A stretch of DNA of 64,000 nt from Frateuria_A sp035943815 (GCF_035943815.1 NZ_DASZBU010000015.1:186001-250000); one strand, 5' to 3'. Shown: positions 35,544 to 44,495, numbered from the stretch's first letter. Made by a program: numbers and translations. Notes: generated by a model from the letters alone, not told the origin.

Positions 35544-36860
35544 CTAGTTGCTCTTCAGCTGCCAGGCGGGCTGCACCCGCGAGGCGCGGAACGTGGGATA
35601 AAGCCCGGCCAGCAGCGTGGCGATGGTGGCCACCAGCAGCGTCAGCAGCAGCAGCGGCACGTCCAGCCGGGCCAGCGCGGCGATGTCCTTGGGCAGCACC
35701 CAGCTCACGCTGGCCACGCCCACGCCGGTGAGCAGCAGCCCCAACAGGCCGCCCGCCAGGCCGATGATCCCGGCCTCGGTCAGGAACTGCGCGTAGATGG
35801 CCGCGCGCTGCGCGCCCAGCGCGCGGCGCACGCCGATCTCGCTGCTGCGGCGCAGGAACTTCGCCAGCAGCAGGCCGGCGGTGTTGACCAGGCACACCAC
35901 CAGCAGGCCCAGCGCGACCAGCAGCGACACCCTGGTGTCGCTGGGCACCACCTTCTGGGCATCGAGCCACTCGGGCAGGCTGCGCAGGCGGTTGTTCGGC
36001 GCCCAGCCGAAGCGCCCGGCCTGTTGCTGGTCGCGTGCGTAGCCGTCGAGGTACTCCTTGTAGGCGCTCACCGCGGCCGCGTCATCCAGCTGCGCCATGT
36101 ACGCGATCCAAACACAGCTGGAACGCTGCAACCCGACGAAGCCCGACTGGGCCGGTATCTCGCTGCAGTTGGTGTTGCCGTCGTTGGGCATGCCCACCTC
36201 GATGGCACGCTCGAACGGCAGGAACACGTCCTCGTTGCTGCTGTTGAAGCCGCCGGTGTTGACCACGTCGTAAAAGCGCGGCTGCGGGTTCCAGTCGCCC
36301 AGTACGCCCACCACGCGGTAATCCCTGCCCTCGATGCTGACCGAGCGGCCGACGCTATTGGCGCCGCCGAACAGTTTCTCGTTGAGCTTGCGGCTGATCA
36401 CCACCACCGCCGCGCGCTGGTTGTCGGCACCGGCGTCCCAGGCGCCGCCGTAGCGGAAGGGCGCATCCACCATCGGGAAGAACTCGCTGAAGACGGCGTG
36501 GCCGCTGACATTGATGGGGTGCTTGCCGGCGCCGGTGGGCACCACCGAGGGCGAGACCTGGTACATCGCCGACTGCAGCTTGGCGCGGTGCGCGCGCTGC
36601 AGCGCCATGGCGTCGGTGTAGTCCATCGCGTCCGGTGGCTCGCCGTTGTCGTTGCGGCCCTTCGGACCCCACATGTCGATCTGCGGCACGAACAACTTGG
36701 ACGACTTCCACGGGATCGGATCGCCCGACACCGCGCGGAACACCGAATAGGTGGTCATCGACGCGGCCACGCCGAAGCCGATCGCCAGCACCATCAGCAG
36801 TGTCAGCCCGCGGCTCCGCCTGAGGCTGCGCAACGCCAGTTCGAGGTAATAGGTGAACAT
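35544..36860 (-). CDS. ABC permease A3 (FtsX/MacB-like, type A)
   Basis: Type A copy of pair 3; 438 aa, M-F-T-Y-Y-L-E-L-A-L-R-S-L. Cysteines are C232 and C249, in N-C-S-E-I-P and S-C-V-W. A-V-S-G-D-P-I-P-W-K-S-S is close to A2, while Y-R-V-V-G-V-L-G-D-W leans towards A4. Ends Q-P-A-W-Q-L-K-S-N. Located 30 bp after B2. Confidence 0.92.
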   Translation of the reverse strand: MFTYYLELALRSLRRSRGLTLLMVLAIGFGVAASMTTYSVFRAVSGDPIPWKSSKLFVPQIDMWGPKGRNDNGEPPDAMDYTDAMALQRAHRAKLQSAMYQVSPSVVPTGAGKHPINVSGHAVFSEFFPMVDAPFRYGGAWDAGADNQRAAVVVISRKLNEKLFGGANSVGRSVSIEGRDYRVVGVLGDWNPQPRFYDVVNTGGFNSSNEDVFLPFERAIEVGMPNDGNTNCSEIPAQSGFVGLQRSSCVWIAYMAQLDDAAAVSAYKEYLDGYARDQQQAGRFGWAPNNRLRSLPEWLDAQKVVPSDTRVSLLVALGLLVVCLVNTAGLLLAKFLRRSSEIGVRRALGAQRAAIYAQFLTEAGIIGLAGGLLGLLLTGVGVASVSWVLPKDIAALARLDVPLLLLTLLVATIATLLAGLYPTFRASRVQPAWQLKSN

Positions 36861-36890
36861 CGGGACGTCTCTCCAAGGATTGCGCTAGGG

Positions 36891-38123
36891 CTATACCGAC
36901 CGCGTCGCTTCCACCGGGGGCACGCGCGAGGCCTTCATCGCGGGGGCCAGCACGGCGCCCTGCCCCAGCAGGAGCAGCAGCACCACGCCGCCGGCCAGGT
37001 AGACCGGCGACAGCGGCTGGGCGCCCAGGCGCAGCACCAGCCACAGGTTCATCGACAGCGCCAGGACGATGCCCAGCAGCACGCCGCCGCAGGTGATCAG
37101 CAGGTTCTCGGTGAGGAAGTAGCTGAGGATGTCGCGCCGACGCGCCCCCAGCGCGCGGCGTACGCCGATCTGCTTGCGCCGCTGGCCGACCCAGAAGCTG
37201 GTCAGGCCGACGATGCCCGCGGCGGTGATCACCAGCAGCACCGCACTGATGATGCCCATCAGGATGGCCATGCCGCGGTCGCTGTCGTAGGCACGCGCGC
37301 GGATCTGCGCGAAGCTGCCGCCGTCGGAGGGATCGATGATGCGCTGGCGGTCCAGCGCGAACAGTGCCTTGGGCGCCTCCCGCATCGCCGCTTCGAGCTG
37401 GCCAGGCCGGGCGCGCACGATGTAGTAGACGCCCGAAGGCCAGTCAAGGCGCATCGGCCAGATCATCGACTGATAGGCATAGGCGGACTGCCAGTCCTCC
37501 ACCGCCTGCGTCTGCAGGCGATCGACGATGCCGATGATGATGCTGGGGGTGGTACTCATCGAATACAGCGGCTTGCCCAGCGCCGAGCCGTCGGGATAGA
37601 GACGATCGGCCAGCGCACGGGTGACGATCACCTGCGACGGATGCAGTTCCTCGCGCAACCCGAGGGTGCCGATCTCGTCGGCGCGGAAGTTGCGGCCCGC
37701 CACCAGTTTCACGCCCAGCGCATGCAGCAGGTGCTCGTCGCCCAGGTACACCGCGGCGTCGGAGGTCGGCCGCACCTGGTCCGGGGTCAGGCCGACGAAG
37801 TTGTCCCAACCGCCGCCCCGCAACGGGTAGGAATTGCTCGGTGCGGCATCCAGCACGCCCGGCAGCTGCCTTAGCGCGTCCAGGTCGGTGCGCACCTGCG
37901 CGTCGATCTCCTGCTTGGACTTCTGTTCGCCGGCCCATTGGTTGTAGATCACGAACAGATCGGCCTCGTCGACGCCGGTGGGTGCCGACAGGTGCTGCAG
38001 GCGCTGGTGGATGATGAACAGCGCGTTGCAGACGATCGCCAGGGTCAGCGCGATCTGCAGCACGATCAGCACGGTGCCGGCCTTGTGGCGACGCAGGGCG
38101 GTCAGGACGGGTTTGATCTGCAT
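36891..38123 (-). CDS. ABC permease B2 (FtsX/MacB-like, type B)
   Basis: Type B copy of pair 2; 410 aa, M-Q-I-K-P-V-L-T-A-L-R-R-H-K. The loop N-S-Y-P-L-R-G-G-G-W is at 97-106, the same as in B1. The end V-P-P-V-E-A-T-R-S-V is shared only with B1, and the FtsX block is nearly the same as in B1 (S-F-W-V-G-Q-R-R-K-Q-I-G), so B1 and B2 are the youngest split or have undergone gene conversion. Starts 10 bp after A2. Confidence 0.92.
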   Translation of the reverse strand: MQIKPVLTALRRHKAGTVLIVLQIALTLAIVCNALFIIHQRLQHLSAPTGVDEADLFVIYNQWAGEQKSKQEIDAQVRTDLDALRQLPGVLDAAPSNSYPLRGGGWDNFVGLTPDQVRPTSDAAVYLGDEHLLHALGVKLVAGRNFRADEIGTLGLREELHPSQVIVTRALADRLYPDGSALGKPLYSMSTTPSIIIGIVDRLQTQAVEDWQSAYAYQSMIWPMRLDWPSGVYYIVRARPGQLEAAMREAPKALFALDRQRIIDPSDGGSFAQIRARAYDSDRGMAILMGIISAVLLVITAAGIVGLTSFWVGQRRKQIGVRRALGARRRDILSYFLTENLLITCGGVLLGIVLALSMNLWLVLRLGAQPLSPVYLAGGVVLLLLLGQGAVLAPAMKASRVPPVEATRSV

Positions 38124-38133
38124 GGTCGCCGCC

Positions 38134-39450
38134 TCAGTGTGACTTCAGCTGCCAGGCCGGCTGCACCTGTGCGGCGCGCCAGGCCGGGTAGAACGCCGCG
38201 ATCAGCGTGGCCACCACGGCCAGCGCCAGGCACAGCCCCACCAGCGAAAGGTCCAGTTGCGCCAGGCGCGCGATCTGCGGACGGAACAGGACGCCAACCC
38301 CCGAGATGCCCACTGCGGTCAGCACCAGTCCCAGCAGCCCGCCCGCCCCGCCTACCGAGGCCGCTTCGATCAGGTATTGCGCGTAGATCTGCCGGCGCGG
38401 CGCGCCCAGTGCACGGCGCACGCCGATCTCGCCGGCCCGGCGCATGAACTTGGCCAGCAGCAGGCCGACCGTGTTGACCAGGCAGATGACGAAAAAGCCC
38501 ATCGCCACGACCAGCGCGATGCGGCTTTCCGGCGGCACCATCTGCCGGTAGTCCAGCCACTGCATCACGTCGCGCAGGCGCACGTTGGGTGCCCAGGCGA
38601 AGCGTCCGGCCCGCTGCTGGTCGGCCGAATAGCTCTCCAGGAAGTGGCGATAGCGGGCAACCTCGGCCGCATCGTCCAGTTCCACCCAGGGCGTGATCCA
38701 GACGCAGTTGCTCTGCAGCCACCCGTCGTAGCCGTCGAACGAGGGATTGCCGCGGCAGCTGTTGTTGCCCGCGGTGTCGAGCTTGAGGTCCAGGGCGCGG
38801 GTGAACGGGATATAGAAATCGGTCGGGTCGCGGAAGCCGCTGGTGCTGCCGGTGGCCGCGAAGAAGCGCGGCTTGGGGTTCCAGTGCCGGGTCACCCCGA
38901 CCACCCGATAAGCGTGACCACCCAGCACGACCTCCCGACCCACGCTGTTGGCGCCACCGAACATGCGCTGGTTGAATTCCTCGCTGATCACCACCTGGGC
39001 CGCGTGCCCGTCATCGGCGTTCGCAGCCCAGCCGCCGCCATAGACGAACGGCACCTCGAACATGGGGAAGAAGTCCGCGGTCACCGCGTAGCCGTCGGCG
39101 CCTTCGGGCAGGCTGTGCCCCCGGTCCGGCTGCGCCGACAGCCACACCGAATACAGCAGGGTCTGGCGCTTGGCCTGATGAGCGCGCTGGAGCGCCAGCG
39201 CATCGACGTAGTTCAGTGCGTAGGGTGGCTCGCCATCGATGTTCTGCTGCGGCCCCCAGCTGTCGATCTGCGGCGTGAACAGCACGCTGGACTTGTCCGG
39301 GATGGGATTGCCCGACACCGCGCGAAACACCGAGTACGTGATCATCGCGGCGGCCACGCCGAAGCCGATCGCGATGACCATCAGCCCGGTAAGGACCGGA
39401 TTGCGGCGCAGGCTGCGCATGCCGAGTTGGAGGTAGTAACCGAACACCAT
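38134..39450 (-). CDS. ABC permease A2 (FtsX/MacB-like, type A)
   Basis: Type A copy of pair 2; 438 aa from the ATG at 39450 (M-V-F-G-Y-Y-L-Q-L-G). The GTG one codon later would give the M-F start of the other copies. Cysteines C232 and C249 flank R-G-N-P-S-F-D-G-Y-D. Ends Q-P-A-W-Q-L-K-S-H. In the 41-bp gap before it (towards B1) lies a small hairpin GTCCCCTCT/AGAGGGGAC (39463-39485). Confidence 0.91.
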   Translation of the reverse strand: MVFGYYLQLGMRSLRRNPVLTGLMVIAIGFGVAAAMITYSVFRAVSGNPIPDKSSVLFTPQIDSWGPQQNIDGEPPYALNYVDALALQRAHQAKRQTLLYSVWLSAQPDRGHSLPEGADGYAVTADFFPMFEVPFVYGGGWAANADDGHAAQVVISEEFNQRMFGGANSVGREVVLGGHAYRVVGVTRHWNPKPRFFAATGSTSGFRDPTDFYIPFTRALDLKLDTAGNNSCRGNPSFDGYDGWLQSNCVWITPWVELDDAAEVARYRHFLESYSADQQRAGRFAWAPNVRLRDVMQWLDYRQMVPPESRIALVVAMGFFVICLVNTVGLLLAKFMRRAGEIGVRRALGAPRRQIYAQYLIEAASVGGAGGLLGLVLTAVGISGVGVLFRPQIARLAQLDLSLVGLCLALAVVATLIAAFYPAWRAAQVQPAWQLKSH

Positions 39451-39491
39451 AGACTCCGTTTCGTCCCCTCTGCTGGAGAGGGGACCCAGGT

Positions 39492-40724
39492 TCACACGCT
39501 GCGTGTCGCCTCCACCGGCGGCACGCGAGAGGCTTTCATCGCCGGCGCCAGCACCGCGCCCTGCCCCAGCAGCAGCAGCACGGCCACACCCGCCGCCACA
39601 TAGAGCAGCGACAGCCGCTCCATCTCGAAATGGCTGACCAGCCACAGGTTCATGCCGATCGCCAGCACCGCGCCGACGACCACGCCACCGGCGCCGATCA
39701 GCAGGTTCTCGGTGAGGAAGTAGCTGAGGATGTCGCGCCGGGTGGCGCCCAGCGCGCGGCGTACGCCGATCTGCTTGCGCCGCTGGCCGACCCAGAAGCT
39801 GGTCAGGCCGACGATGCCCGCGGCGGTGATCGCCAGCAGCACGGCGCACACCACCCCCATCAGGATCGCCATGCCGCGGTCGCTCTTGTAGGCCTGCTCA
39901 CGCACCTGCGCGAAGGTGCGCACGCCGCGCTCCTCCGGGATCACGCGCATGCGGTTTGTCTTGAACAGCAGCGCCGGCACCTCGCGCGCCATCCGGTCGA
40001 GCTGGCCCGGCTGCGTGCGCACCAGGTAACTGCCGAAGTTGCCGGTCAGCAGGCGCGGAATGAGGATCGCGTTCTCGGAAAAGTTGCCGGCCCAGGTACC
40101 GGTCCAGGGCACCTGCAGGCGCTCGACGATGCCGATGATGGTGCTCGGGGTGGTGTGGCCGGAGTGGTAGAGCGGCTTGCCCAATGCACTGCCGTCCGGG
40201 TAGAGCTTGTCGGCCAGGGCCTTGCTCACCATCACCACGGGCGTGGTGGTGAATTCCTTGGCGTCGATCCAGTCGATCTCGTCGGGGCGAAAGTTGCGGC
40301 CGCCGACCAGTTTCAGCCCCATCGTGGACAGCGCATGGTCGTCGCTGAAGTAGAGCGTGGTGTGCGCCATTTCCTTCTTGGTGTCCGGCGTGTTGTTCAC
40401 GCTGGTCGACCAGCCGCCGCCGCGCAGCGGGTAGGAGTTGGCCATGGTCGCGTCCACCACGCCCGGCATGCGGCGCAAGGCCTCCAGGTCGGTGCGGCCC
40501 AGCGAAGGCGTCGCCTTCTCGTCGGTGCCGACCCAGCGGTTGGCGAGCGTGAGCAGGTTGCTCTCGACCATGCCGGTCGGGCGGGACAGGTGCTCGGTGC
40601 GCTGGCGGATGATGAACAGCGCGTTGCACACGATCGCCAGCGTCAGCGCGATCTGCAGCGCGATCAGCACGGTGCCGGCCTTGTGCCGCTTGAGTGCGGC
40701 GAGAATGGGCTTGATCTGCATCAT
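39492..40724 (-). CDS. ABC permease B1 (FtsX/MacB-like, type B)
   Basis: Type B copy of pair 1; 410 aa. Two ATG codons stand in tandem (40724 and 40721); the second gives M-Q-I-K-P as in B2. One membrane segment near 18-39 with the I-V-C-N-A pattern shared by all type B copies, then a periplasmic domain (about 45-285) with N-S-Y-P-L-R-G-G-G-W at 96-105, then three segments (about 290-400) with G-V-R-R-A-L-G-A. In MacB-type exporters this topology couples cytoplasmic ATP hydrolysis to periplasmic movement (mechanotransmission) instead of moving substrate across the inner membrane. Starts 13 bp after A1. Confidence 0.93.
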   Translation of the reverse strand: MMQIKPILAALKRHKAGTVLIALQIALTLAIVCNALFIIRQRTEHLSRPTGMVESNLLTLANRWVGTDEKATPSLGRTDLEALRRMPGVVDATMANSYPLRGGGWSTSVNNTPDTKKEMAHTTLYFSDDHALSTMGLKLVGGRNFRPDEIDWIDAKEFTTTPVVMVSKALADKLYPDGSALGKPLYHSGHTTPSTIIGIVERLQVPWTGTWAGNFSENAILIPRLLTGNFGSYLVRTQPGQLDRMAREVPALLFKTNRMRVIPEERGVRTFAQVREQAYKSDRGMAILMGVVCAVLLAITAAGIVGLTSFWVGQRRKQIGVRRALGATRRDILSYFLTENLLIGAGGVVVGAVLAIGMNLWLVSHFEMERLSLLYVAAGVAVLLLLGQGAVLAPAMKASRVPPVEATRSV

Positions 40725-40737
40725 CGTCGTCGCCTCC

Positions 40738-42045
40738 TCAGTTGGACTTCAGTTGCCAGGCCGGCTGCACCTGGGCGGCGCGCCAGGTCGGGTAGAACGC
40801 GGCCAGCAGGGTGGCCAGGACGGCGACGATCAGCGTGAGGACGACCAGCTTTCCGTCCAGCGTGGCCAGGCGGGCGATCTGCTCGTCGAACACCCAGCCC
40901 ACGCCGAGCATCCCCAGGCCGGTCAGCAGCAGGCCCAGTACGCCGCCGGTCAGGCCCACGGTGCCGGCCTCGACCAGGAACTGCACGTAGACCTCGCGTT
41001 GCGAGGCGCCCAGCGCGCGGCGCACGCCGATCTCCGGCGAGCGGCGCAGGAACTTGGCCAGCAGCAGGCCGACCGTGTTCACCAGGCAGATCAGCAGGAA
41101 GCCGAGCGACACCAGTAGCGAGATCTTCGACTCCGGCGGCACCACCTTGTTGAAGTCCAGCCAGTCGGTCACGTCGCGCACGCGCACGTTGGGCGCCCAC
41201 TTGAAGCGGCCGGCGCGCTGCTGCTCGGCCGCATAGCCGGTGAGCCAGCGCCGGTACGCGTCTGCGTCGGCGGTGGTCGGCAACTCCGCCCAGTACTGGA
41301 TCCACACGCACTCGGAGCGCAGCCAGTTGTCCCAGCCCGTGCCGGGCGTGTCGTCGCAATTGTTGTTGCCCGCGGTGCCCATCTTCAGGTCGATCGCGCG
41401 GGTGAACGGGATGAACAGGCCGATCGGATCGCCGAAGCCGCCGGTGTTGACAGGGTCGAAGAACAACGGCTGCGGGTTCCATTCGCCGGTCACGCCGGTG
41501 ATGCGGTAGTCGCGTCCGTCCAGGTTGATCGTCTTGCCCACGCTGTCCTGGCCGTTGAACAGCTTGTCGTTGAGCTTCCTGCCGATCACCACGACCGCGG
41601 CGCGCGCGTCGTCCTGCGCCTGGGTCCACGGGCCGCCGTAGATGAAGGGCACGTCGAACATGGCGAAGGCGTCGCTGTACCAGGCGTAGCTGTTCTCCTG
41701 GATCGGCAGGCGGCTGGCGTCGGCCGGGATCACCGACGGCGCGATCGGGTAGAGCGCGGTCTGGCGCCGGCCTTTGTGCGCCTGCATGAAGGCCACGGCA
41801 TCGGTATAGGTGAGCGCCGGGGGCGGCTCGCCATGGTCAAGGTCTTCCGACTTCCAGTTGGCGATCTGCACCGCATACAGCTGACCGGACTTCTGCGGGA
41901 TCGGATTGTTGGAGGTCGCGCGGAACACCGAGTAGGTGATCATCGAGGCGGCCACGCCGAAGCCGATCGCCATGATCATCAGCGCGGTCAGCAGCGGGTT
42001 GCGGCGGAGACTGCGCAGGCCGAGCTGAAAGTAGTAGGCGAACAT
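40738..42045 (-). CDS. ABC permease A1 (FtsX/MacB-like, type A)
   Basis: First permease of the array; 435 aa from the ATG at 42045 (M-F-A-Y-Y-F-Q-L-G-L-R-S-L-R-R-N). One N-terminal membrane segment (about 18-40), a periplasmic MacB-type domain (about 45-290) and three C-terminal segments in the FtsX block (about 300-420) with E-I-G-V-R-R-A-L-G-A. Cysteines C230 and C246 bound a short loop (D-D-T-P-G-T-G-W-D-N) and are placed for a disulfide in the periplasm; all five A copies keep the pair but not the loop. Ends Q-P-A-W-Q-L-K-S-N. 203 bp separate it from the ATPase gene. Confidence 0.93.
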   Translation of the reverse strand: MFAYYFQLGLRSLRRNPLLTALMIMAIGFGVAASMITYSVFRATSNNPIPQKSGQLYAVQIANWKSEDLDHGEPPPALTYTDAVAFMQAHKGRRQTALYPIAPSVIPADASRLPIQENSYAWYSDAFAMFDVPFIYGGPWTQAQDDARAAVVVIGRKLNDKLFNGQDSVGKTINLDGRDYRITGVTGEWNPQPLFFDPVNTGGFGDPIGLFIPFTRAIDLKMGTAGNNNCDDTPGTGWDNWLRSECVWIQYWAELPTTADADAYRRWLTGYAAEQQRAGRFKWAPNVRVRDVTDWLDFNKVVPPESKISLLVSLGFLLICLVNTVGLLLAKFLRRSPEIGVRRALGASQREVYVQFLVEAGTVGLTGGVLGLLLTGLGMLGVGWVFDEQIARLATLDGKLVVLTLIVAVLATLLAAFYPTWRAAQVQPAWQLKSN

Positions 42046-42087
42046 GTCGGGGGTTCCGGAAGGAGGGGCGACTGGGTAGGCGTCCAA

Positions 42088-42240
42088 GCTCCCTCTCCCC
42101 CGGCGCAGCCGGGGGAGAGGGAGCGGGGGAGAGGGGGAGGCCCTTGCTGCGGCTTCCACGGCCTGGGGCAAAAGCCAAAGGCCTCCCCCCCTCACCCAAC
42201 CCTCTCCCCCGGCATTCGCCGAGGGAGAGGGCTTTCAACT
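42088..42240. repeat. Composite GC-rich inverted repeat, copy 1
   Basis: Fills the gap between the ATPase gene and A1. Stem 1 is perfect over 17 bp (42088-42104 with 42108-42124, 3-base loop). Stem 2 is 14 bp with one mismatch (42200-42213 with 42218-42231). The order stem 1, AAAGGCCTCCCC, stem 2 is the same as in the copy at 26804-26940. The strong stems inside the presumed mRNA could lower expression of the permeases relative to the ATPase. Confidence 0.85.
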
Positions 42241-42248
42241 GGCCAACG

Positions 42249-42962
<714 letters not shown>

Positions 42963-43015
42963 GGTGGAGTCCTTCGGTTGTTGAGCAGTAGTTGGAACGA
43001 TGAGCCTCGATCGCC

Positions 43016-43050
43016 CGGGCGCGCCGTTCCACGAGGGAACGGCGCGCCCG
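43016..43050. other. Perfect 15-bp hairpin between adaptor and ATPase genes
   Basis: Left arm CGGGCGCGCCGTTCC (43016-43030), loop ACGAG, right arm its exact complement (43036-43050), beginning 12 bases after the adaptor stop codon. There is no T tract on either side, so it is not a standard terminator. It may act as an mRNA 3' stabiliser or a processing site that sets adaptor and ATPase levels apart. Confidence 0.75.
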
Positions 43051-43061
43051 TGGGTGTGGCC

Positions 43062-44333
43062 TCAGTCGCTGATGGCGACCTTCGCCGCATCCTTGAAGTT
43101 GTCGGTGCCGGAGATCACGATCTTGTCGCCTTCCTTCAGGCCGTCCAGGATCTCGACCTTGTCGATGCTGCTGGCGCCGACGCGGATGGGCTTCTTCTCG
43201 GCGATGCCGCCGCGCACGACGTAGGCGTAGTTGCCGCCGGACTCGTCGACGAAGGAGCCGCGCTGCACGGTCAGCACGTTGTCGCGCTTGTCGAGCAGGA
43301 TGCGCACGGACAGGCGCTGGTTCTGGCGCAGCTGCTTCGGCGTCGCGCCGTCGAAGCGCAGCCGCGCGGCCACCTCGCCGTTGACCACCTCGGGCGAGAT
43401 CGCGCTGACCAGTCCCTTCCAGGTGTTGCCGTTGCCGGTGATCTCGCCGGCCATGCCGATGCCGAGGTCACGCGCGAAGCTCTCCGGCACCTTCATCTCC
43501 ACTTCCAGCGCGGACAGGTCGATCACGCTGAGCAGCTGCGCGTCCTTGGCCACGGTGGCGCGCTCGGCGATGAACAGCTGGCCGACCTGGCCGTCCACCG
43601 GCGACTTCACGTTGAGGTCGTCGACCTGGCGCTTGAGGTCCTGGACCAGCAGCTCCTGGCGCTCGTGCGCGAGCTTCTTGGACTTGATGTCGAAGTTCAG
43701 GCTGTCGTTGTCCATCCCCAGGTCCGCCTTGGCGTGCATGGTGGTCAGCTTGGCCTTCTGCAGGGTGTCCTTGGCACGGTCCACGTCCATGCTCGGCACG
43801 GCGCCGAGCTTGAACGCCTTCTCGTTGCGCGCCAGGTCGCGCTCGGCGGCCTGCTGGTCGATCAGCGCGTTGTCGTAGGCCTTCTGCAGTTCGCCGCGCT
43901 TCTTGCGCGCGTCGATCTGGGCGCGCTGGTAGTCCACTTCCATGGCGTCGGCGTTGGATTCTTCCTGCGCCAGCTTGTTGGTGAGCTCGGGGCTGTCGAT
44001 GGTGGCGAGCACCTGGCCCCTCTTCACCGTGTCGCCGGCGTGCACCTTGAGCGTGACCGCGCCGCCGGAGGTGGCGTAGAGCGTGGGGCTCACCGCCGCC
44101 ACCACCTTGCCCTCGGCCGCGATGTCGCGCACGAAAGGACCACGCTGGACGGTGGCGAAGGACAGCCGCGAGGCGCTTACCGAGGCATCGGCGGAGAACA
44201 GCCGCATCACGCCGGGCAGCGCCAGGCCGCCGGCGACCAGCACGGCCAGACCGATGCCGGCTATCAGCAGCCGGCGCTTGCGGTTTGGTTTGACTTCGAC
44301 CATTCGGTCTTGAGCGGAAGTGTCGCGGATCAT
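43062..44333 (-). CDS. HlyD/MacA-type periplasmic adaptor (membrane fusion protein)
   Basis: The product is 423 aa. A cytoplasmic start rich in Lys/Arg (about 11-21) is followed by a membrane anchor (about 22-45), a barrel-sandwich (lipoyl) half with G-D-T-V-K-R-G-Q-V-L (about 105-115), a long coiled-coil hairpin (about 115-240), the second lipoyl half (S-P-V-D-G-Q-V-G), a beta-barrel and a membrane-proximal domain. It would link inner-membrane permeases to an outer-membrane channel; no TolC-like gene is in the window. It is the first gene behind the sigma-54 promoter. The start is ATG at 44333 with AGGA upstream; an ATG at codon 11 is possible. Confidence 0.93.
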   Translation of the reverse strand: MIRDTSAQDRMVEVKPNRKRRLLIAGIGLAVLVAGGLALPGVMRLFSADASVSASRLSFATVQRGPFVRDIAAEGKVVAAVSPTLYATSGGAVTLKVHAGDTVKRGQVLATIDSPELTNKLAQEESNADAMEVDYQRAQIDARKKRGELQKAYDNALIDQQAAERDLARNEKAFKLGAVPSMDVDRAKDTLQKAKLTTMHAKADLGMDNDSLNFDIKSKKLAHERQELLVQDLKRQVDDLNVKSPVDGQVGQLFIAERATVAKDAQLLSVIDLSALEVEMKVPESFARDLGIGMAGEITGNGNTWKGLVSAISPEVVNGEVAARLRFDGATPKQLRQNQRLSVRILLDKRDNVLTVQRGSFVDESGGNYAYVVRGGIAEKKPIRVGASSIDKVEILDGLKEGDKIVISGTDNFKDAAKVAISD

Positions 44334-44378
44334 CGATGCCGTTCCTGACCGCGTACAGCGCGGTTACACGGCAGTCTC

Positions 44379-44394
44379 AGCAATCGGCATGCCA
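44379..44394 (-). promoter_or_regulatory. Sigma-54 (-24/-12) promoter of the adaptor-permease operon
   Basis: The minus strand reads TGGCATGCCGATTGCT: TGGCA at -24, then TTGCT at -12, with the fixed spacing of the sigma-54 consensus TGGCAC-N5-TTGC(A/T). The only deviation is T for C at the end of the -24 block. The predicted transcription start is near 44368, giving a leader of about 35 bases before the adaptor ATG at 44333. Confidence 0.8.
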
Positions 44395-44459
44395 GATAAG
44401 GACGCCTGCCACAAAGGCTTACCTTTCAATCGTTTGCATCGCACGTCCGGCAAAGTCCA

Positions 44460-44475
44460 GGTGTCCGCGGACACC
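44460..44475. promoter_or_regulatory. 16-bp palindrome, candidate enhancer site for the sigma-54 activator
   Basis: GGTGTCCGCGGACACC is a perfect inverted repeat about 92-107 bp upstream of the predicted sigma-54 start, the usual distance for binding of NtrC-type activators. It has no T tract and lies beyond the receptor-gene terminator. Binding by the regulator encoded at 25412-26749 is inferred. Confidence 0.6.
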
Positions 44476-44495
44476 GCACGGACGCCGCCGCGGAC

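Noticed and set aside
28851..42045. Permease array as an assembly artefact
   Set aside because: The copies differ throughout in sequence and in linker lengths, so they are not collapsed or duplicated reads, although long-read proof of the order would still be useful.
26804..42240. The bracketed block as a transposon
   Set aside because: No transposase, integrase or target-site duplication is visible; the repeats look like intergenic palindromic elements.
43016..43050. Hairpin as a Rho-independent terminator after the adaptor gene
   Set aside because: No T tract follows on either strand; kept only as an unexplained structure.
44460..44475. Palindrome as part of the receptor gene terminator
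   Set aside because: The terminator with T run is complete at 44496-44530; the palindrome is 20 bases beyond it and has no T run.
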